28,007 bases of DNA from Pseudomonadota bacterium. Lineage in GTDB: Bacteria; Pseudomonadota; Alphaproteobacteria; Rhizobiales; Rhizobiaceae. Below the pieces are notes generated by a model, which worked only from the letters and a program-made list of their open reading frames with translations, made no database searches and was not told the DNA's origin. Location of the stretch: the NCBI GenBank assembly GCA_023444445.1, contig JAEXMK010000012.1, forward strand, positions 1 to 28,007, in the 5' to 3' direction. A program made the translations under genes and the position numbers. Position 1 is the first letter of the stretch. Every line of letters begins with the position of its first letter. This document shows, one piece after another, positions 25,371 to 28,007 of this stretch.

Positions 25371-26832
25371 ATGCGTTGTTTTCGTTGATCAGGCGCTTCA
25401 GCAACTCGACCTCATGGCCGAGCTTGGTGTCACCGGAGATCAGCTCCTCGATCTTGCGCACGGCGTGCAGAACCGTGGTGTGATCGCGACCACCGAACCG
25501 GCGGCCAATCTCCGGGAAAGACCGCGGCGTCAGCATCTTGGCGAGATACATGGCGATCTGGCGCGGTTTGACGATGACGCGGGTGCGGCGGTTGGACACC
25601 AGCTCCTGCCGTGACACATTATAATGCTTGGCAACGATGCGCTGAATGTCCTCGATACGCACACGCTTGGCTTCACCCGTCCCGACAAGATGCGACAGCA
25701 GCTCATCGACACGATCGACCGAAAGGTTCGGCTCGAAAGAGCGGCGGAACATCAGCTGGTTGAAGGCGCCTTCCAGCTCGCGGCCGCTTGCGGTCACGCT
25801 TTTCGCCACATGGGTCAGGATTTCGTCCGAAATCTCGAACGACGGATCGTCCTGACGGGCCGAGCCGAGACGGCGGTTCAGCATTTCGTAGCGCATGTCG
25901 TAATCGGGACCTTCGATCTCGATCGCCATGCCACCCTGAAGGCGGGAACGGACACGCGGATCGAGCGATTCCAGCTCCCATGGCGCACGGTCAGCTGCGA
26001 CGACGACCTGCTTGGCGCTATCGAGCAACATGTTCAGCAGATGGCAGAATTCGTGCTGGATCATCTTGCCCTGCAGGAACTGCATGTCGTCGATCACGAG
26101 CAGGTCGATGTTACGCAGCGTGTCCTTCAGCGTCAGCGCATCGTTGTCGCGGATTGCGGTCGCGAAACGCCACATGAAATATTCGGCCGTCAGATAGACC
26201 ACGCGCGGATTGCGCGGGCTGTCGATCGCCGCATTGGCGATGGCCTGCAGAAGATGTGTCTTGCCGAGGCCAACACCCGCGTGAATGAACAGCGGATTGA
26301 AGCGCACGGCTCCGGCACCGGCTTCCGCGATTGTTTTTGCCGCCGCAAGTGCGACACGGTTGGATGAGCCTTCGACAAAGGTATCGAAGGTAAAACGTGT
26401 ATCGAGCGGCGAGCCGAACAGCGGCCCGGAACCACCCTGGCGCAATGTCACCTGCGCCGCAGCAGGCTGTGCCGCAGGCGCCGTCGCGGGCTGCGACGGA
26501 ATAAAGGACTTGTTACGCGGAGCCGCACCGACCTCCTGAGCGGGCTGTGCCCGTTCTTCAGTCTGCGCCGGGCGAACCGGACGGCTGGCCGAGCGGACAA
26601 GAATCTCCACCTTCAGCACATCCGGATCCTCGCTCTGCACGAGGTTGGTGATCAGATCCATGTAACGGTTGTTGATCCAGGACTTCAGAAAGGTCGTCGG
26701 AACGGTAAAGCGAACGACGCTTTTCGAAACGGTATGGAGTTTGAGCCGTGCGAACCAGCTTGCATAGACCTCGGGACCAACCTGTGCCTTGAGCCGTGCG
26801 CTAAAACGTTCAAACAGCGCATCATGCATCAT
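25369..26832 (-). CDS. dnaA: Chromosomal replication initiator protein DnaA
   Basis: DnaA binds DnaA boxes and opens the origin. The product (487 residues from ATG 26832) has domain I ([22 protein letters not shown]), a Gln/Ala/Pro-rich linker (about 85-135), the AAA+ domain with Walker A GVGLGKTH (about 186-193) and Walker [11 protein letters not shown] (about 244-253), and domain IV with the [10 protein letters not shown] signature helix near residue 455. The frame stays open to a TTG at 27015. ATG 26931 is a serious alternative (520 residues, AAGG upstream), but the 33 codons in between have only about half G/C in third positions, unlike the rest of the gene, and AGGGGA precedes 26832. The gene faces hemW across a shared terminator. 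Confidence 0.94.
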   Translation of the reverse strand: MMHDALFERFSARLKAQVGPEVYASWFARLKLHTVSKSVVRFTVPTTFLKSWINNRYMDLITNLVQSEDPDVLKVEILVRSASRPVRPAQTEERAQPAQEVGAAPRNKSFIPSQPATAPAAQPAAAQVTLRQGGSGPLFGSPLDTRFTFDTFVEGSSNRVALAAAKTIAEAGAGAVRFNPLFIHAGVGLGKTHLLQAIANAAIDSPRNPRVVYLTAEYFMWRFATAIRDNDALTLKDTLRNIDLLVIDDMQFLQGKMIQHEFCHLLNMLLDSAKQVVVAADRAPWELESLDPRVRSRLQGGMAIEIEGPDYDMRYEMLNRRLGSARQDDPSFEISDEILTHVAKSVTASGRELEGAFNQLMFRRSFEPNLSVDRVDELLSHLVGTGEAKRVRIEDIQRIVAKHYNVSRQELVSNRRTRVIVKPRQIAMYLAKMLTPRSFPEIGRRFGGRDHTTVLHAVRKIEELISGDTKLGHEVELLKRLINENNA

Positions 26833-27340
26833 TGCCGATTTATCCCCTGCCGCATCTGAGCAAGCTGCATCACATGCCTTTGGTGCGCGGTCCCCATCAG
26901 CCACCGCACCCATCGCCAAATTCAATTGCATATTGCCGCCTTTCAAATTGCCAATCATAGCCTGACGATCAAATATCGACCGCCAGGGATCCCCCTCGTT
27001 TATTTTTGCCCCCAACGTTCCCCTCGAAAGAACGATAGAGGCGATTACCCGCTTGCGAGTCGGTTATCCCATTTCACTCCCCTTCATGGAGAGACCTGCG
27101 ACACGCTAAAAACGCTCCTTTCGTCACAACCTTAAGGCGCATTCTTGAAGACAAAAAGCCCCCGCCCGTTCCGAGACCGAAACGGCACAAAAAGCTCCAT
27201 GACCTGAAAAAACGGACCCCGAAAGAACCGCCAGCAAGAAGGTGAATATCGTCGATATGTTCATCGAGATAATCTGTGGACTGAGATCCGCACCCCTTGT
27301 TGAAATGCATTTAGGCAGGATCGGGGGGAGAGATCAATGG

Positions 27341-27359
27341 CGTTTTTTCTGCAAAAACG
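27341..27359 (+). other. Hairpin CGTTTTT/AAAAACG
   Basis: A 7-bp perfect inverted repeat with a 5-base loop (27341-27347, 27353-27359), five bases before the hairpin at 27365. It is AT-rich and may be part of a compound structure in the dnaA leader. Confidence 0.35.
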
Positions 27360-27364
27360 TAGAT

Positions 27365-27391
27365 CGGCCATTGACTCACAATGGCCGTTTT
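27365..27391 (+). terminator. Terminator-like hairpin upstream of dnaA
   Basis: CGGCCATT (27365-27372) and AATGGCCG (27380-27387) form a perfect 8-bp stem with the loop GACTCAC, followed by TTTT on the plus strand. It has the shape of an intrinsic terminator for plus-strand RNA, yet no plus-strand gene precedes it; on the minus strand there is no T-run. The loop contains a GANTC site. Confidence 0.4.
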
Positions 27392-27625
27392 GCATCACCG
27401 GCGGGGCGCGAAGCAGAATCGCTTATGAATCAATGAGATTCAATTTTGGCAATTTTTGAGAGCCGATTTTACCAAAAAAATAAAAATCTTCTTGACTCAA
27501 AAACCGCCGCGACTTCCGTAGAGAAAGCCTCCCATTCTCCAGGAGACCTCCTGCAAGTATTTGTTTTTGCTTTAATTTTCCTGTCGTCCATCTGACATGC
27601 GTTTGTCACGTTACGGCAGCAATGG

Positions 27626-27640
27626 TTAACGGGCAGTTAG
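27626..27640. promoter_or_regulatory. CtrA-like box upstream of dnaA
   Basis: TTAA-CGGGCAG-TTAG matches the alphaproteobacterial CtrA pattern TTAA-N7-TTAA at 7 of 8 fixed positions. It lies just downstream of the rpsT terminator on the dnaA side and abuts a GAATC site. A single short motif, so weak. Confidence 0.25.
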
Positions 27641-27646
27641 AATCAC

Positions 27647-27676
27647 AAAAAGCCCGGTCAAAAGACCAGGCTTTTT
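27647..27676. terminator. Intrinsic terminator after rpsT
   Basis: AAAAAGCC-C-GGTC (27647-27659) pairs with GACC-A-GGCTTTTT (27664-27676) around an AAAA loop, with one C/A mismatch. A T-run on each strand makes it bidirectional. It lies 25 bases after the rpsT stop. Confidence 0.85.
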
Positions 27677-27701
27677 GAATAGTTATTTGTGATTAGCCGG
27701 A

Positions 27702-27968
27702 TTAGGCGGAAAGTGCCTTAACGCGCTGGGCAAGACGCGACACCTTGCGGGATGCCGTGTTGCCATGCAGAACGCCGCGGGTCGCTGCGCGCTGGATCTC
27801 AGGCTGGGCTGCCTTCAGAGCTTCGGTAGCGACTGCCAGATCACCGGTAGCGATTGCTTCCTCGACCTTGCGGATGAAGCCGCGAACGCGCGAACGGCGA
27901 GCCTTGTTGACTGCGGTACGGCGAGCGATCTTGCGGGTCGCCTTTTTCGCCGAAGTTGTATTGGCCAT
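27702..27968 (-). CDS. rpsT: 30S ribosomal protein S20
   Basis: S20 is a primary 16S rRNA-binding protein of the small subunit. The 88-residue product is the normal length and composition: basic N-terminus [38 protein letters not shown], then a helical bundle with [39 protein letters not shown] lies five bases before the ATG at 27968. The promoter would lie at or beyond the right edge. Adjacency of rpsT and dnaA is common in alphaproteobacteria. Confidence 0.97.
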   Translation of the reverse strand: MANTTSAKKATRKIARRTAVNKARRSRVRGFIRKVEEAIATGDLAVATEALKAAQPEIQRAATRGVLHGNTASRKVSRLAQRVKALSA

Positions 27969-28007
27969 GTATGCCTCTCTTCGAATTCAAACCAAATTCC
28001 GCAACCA

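Larger units (their letters stand above)
26833..27701. other. Long non-coding region between rpsT and dnaA
   Basis: About 870 bases without a credible gene. It holds seven GANTC sites (six of them within 27373-27644), a perfect hairpin at 27365-27387, another at 27341-27359, an ATATCG-T-CGATAT palindrome at 27246-27258, an AT-rich stretch at about 27421-27500, a CtrA-like TTAA-N7-TTAG at 27626-27640, and the rpsT terminator. No convincing DnaA-box cluster (TTATCCACA) is present, so I do not call it an origin. It presumably contains the dnaA promoter and leader, though no strong minus-strand promoter is obvious. Confidence 0.6.

Noticed and set aside
27242..27436. Small plus-strand open frame of 64 codons in the dnaA upstream region
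   Set aside because: No Shine-Dalgarno-supported start, runs through the two hairpins, and no recognisable protein features.
26833..27701. Replication origin next to dnaA
   Set aside because: No cluster of DnaA boxes; the nearest matches to TTATCCACA (27063 and 27276) agree at only about six of nine bases. In alphaproteobacteria the origin is usually elsewhere, near hemE or parAB.
1..28007. Mobile elements, prophage, CRISPR, tRNA or rRNA genes
   Set aside because: No transposase, integrase, regular repeat array or cloverleaf sequence was seen; all coding content is core chromosomal.

Overview
The window reads as core chromosome of an alphaproteobacterium in the Rhizobiaceae, closest to the Agrobacterium/Rhizobium group. 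The basis is the GC-rich coding sequence, the recognisable rhizobial forms of GlnD, OlsB, RpoN and DnaA, and the gene order dnaA next to rpsT, lptC-lptA-lptB-rpoN-hpf-ptsN, and grpE/hrcA back to back with rph-rdgB-hemW. The assignment comes from recognising protein families; no database was searched. I see no insertion sequence, prophage, CRISPR array, tRNA or rRNA, and no obviously foreign gene.

Layout. Positions 1-15304 are transcribed on the minus strand. Read in that direction the order is sppA, ihfB, a LapA-domain membrane protein, a class I SAM RNA methyltransferase, a TrmH-family RNA methyltransferase, lspA, a hybrid sensor histidine kinase, olsB (ornithine lipid N-acyltransferase), mutS, glnD, murJ and a small VOC/glyoxalase-fold protein. 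Positions 15506-20655 run on the plus strand: lptC-lptA-lptB (LPS transport), rpoN (sigma-54), hpf (ribosome hibernation) and ptsN (EIIA-Ntr). A bidirectional terminator separates ptsN from the convergent minus-strand pair hrcA and grpE. rph-rdgB-hemW run on the plus strand to a second bidirectional terminator facing dnaA. dnaA and rpsT are on the minus strand, separated by about 870 bp of structured non-coding DNA.

How the genes relate. Several encode cell-envelope functions: sppA, lspA, murJ, lptCAB, olsB and lapA. A second theme is nitrogen and stress control: glnD, rpoN, ptsN, hpf, hrcA/grpE. A third is genome and nucleotide maintenance: mutS, dnaA, ihfB, rdgB, rph. Tight start/stop overlaps suggest translational coupling at the RNA-methyltransferase pair, at trmH-lspA, and at murJ-VOC.

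I do not see a clearly new multigene system. The best leads are regulatory: a Pho-box-like direct repeat in the olsB promoter, a cluster of GANTC (CcrM) sites plus hairpins in the long region upstream of dnaA, similar heat-shock-type promoter motifs before sppA, lptC and grpE, and a hybrid kinase with one degenerate and one intact receiver domain next to olsB. Many start codons had to be moved from the longest open frame; the reasons are given in each entry.
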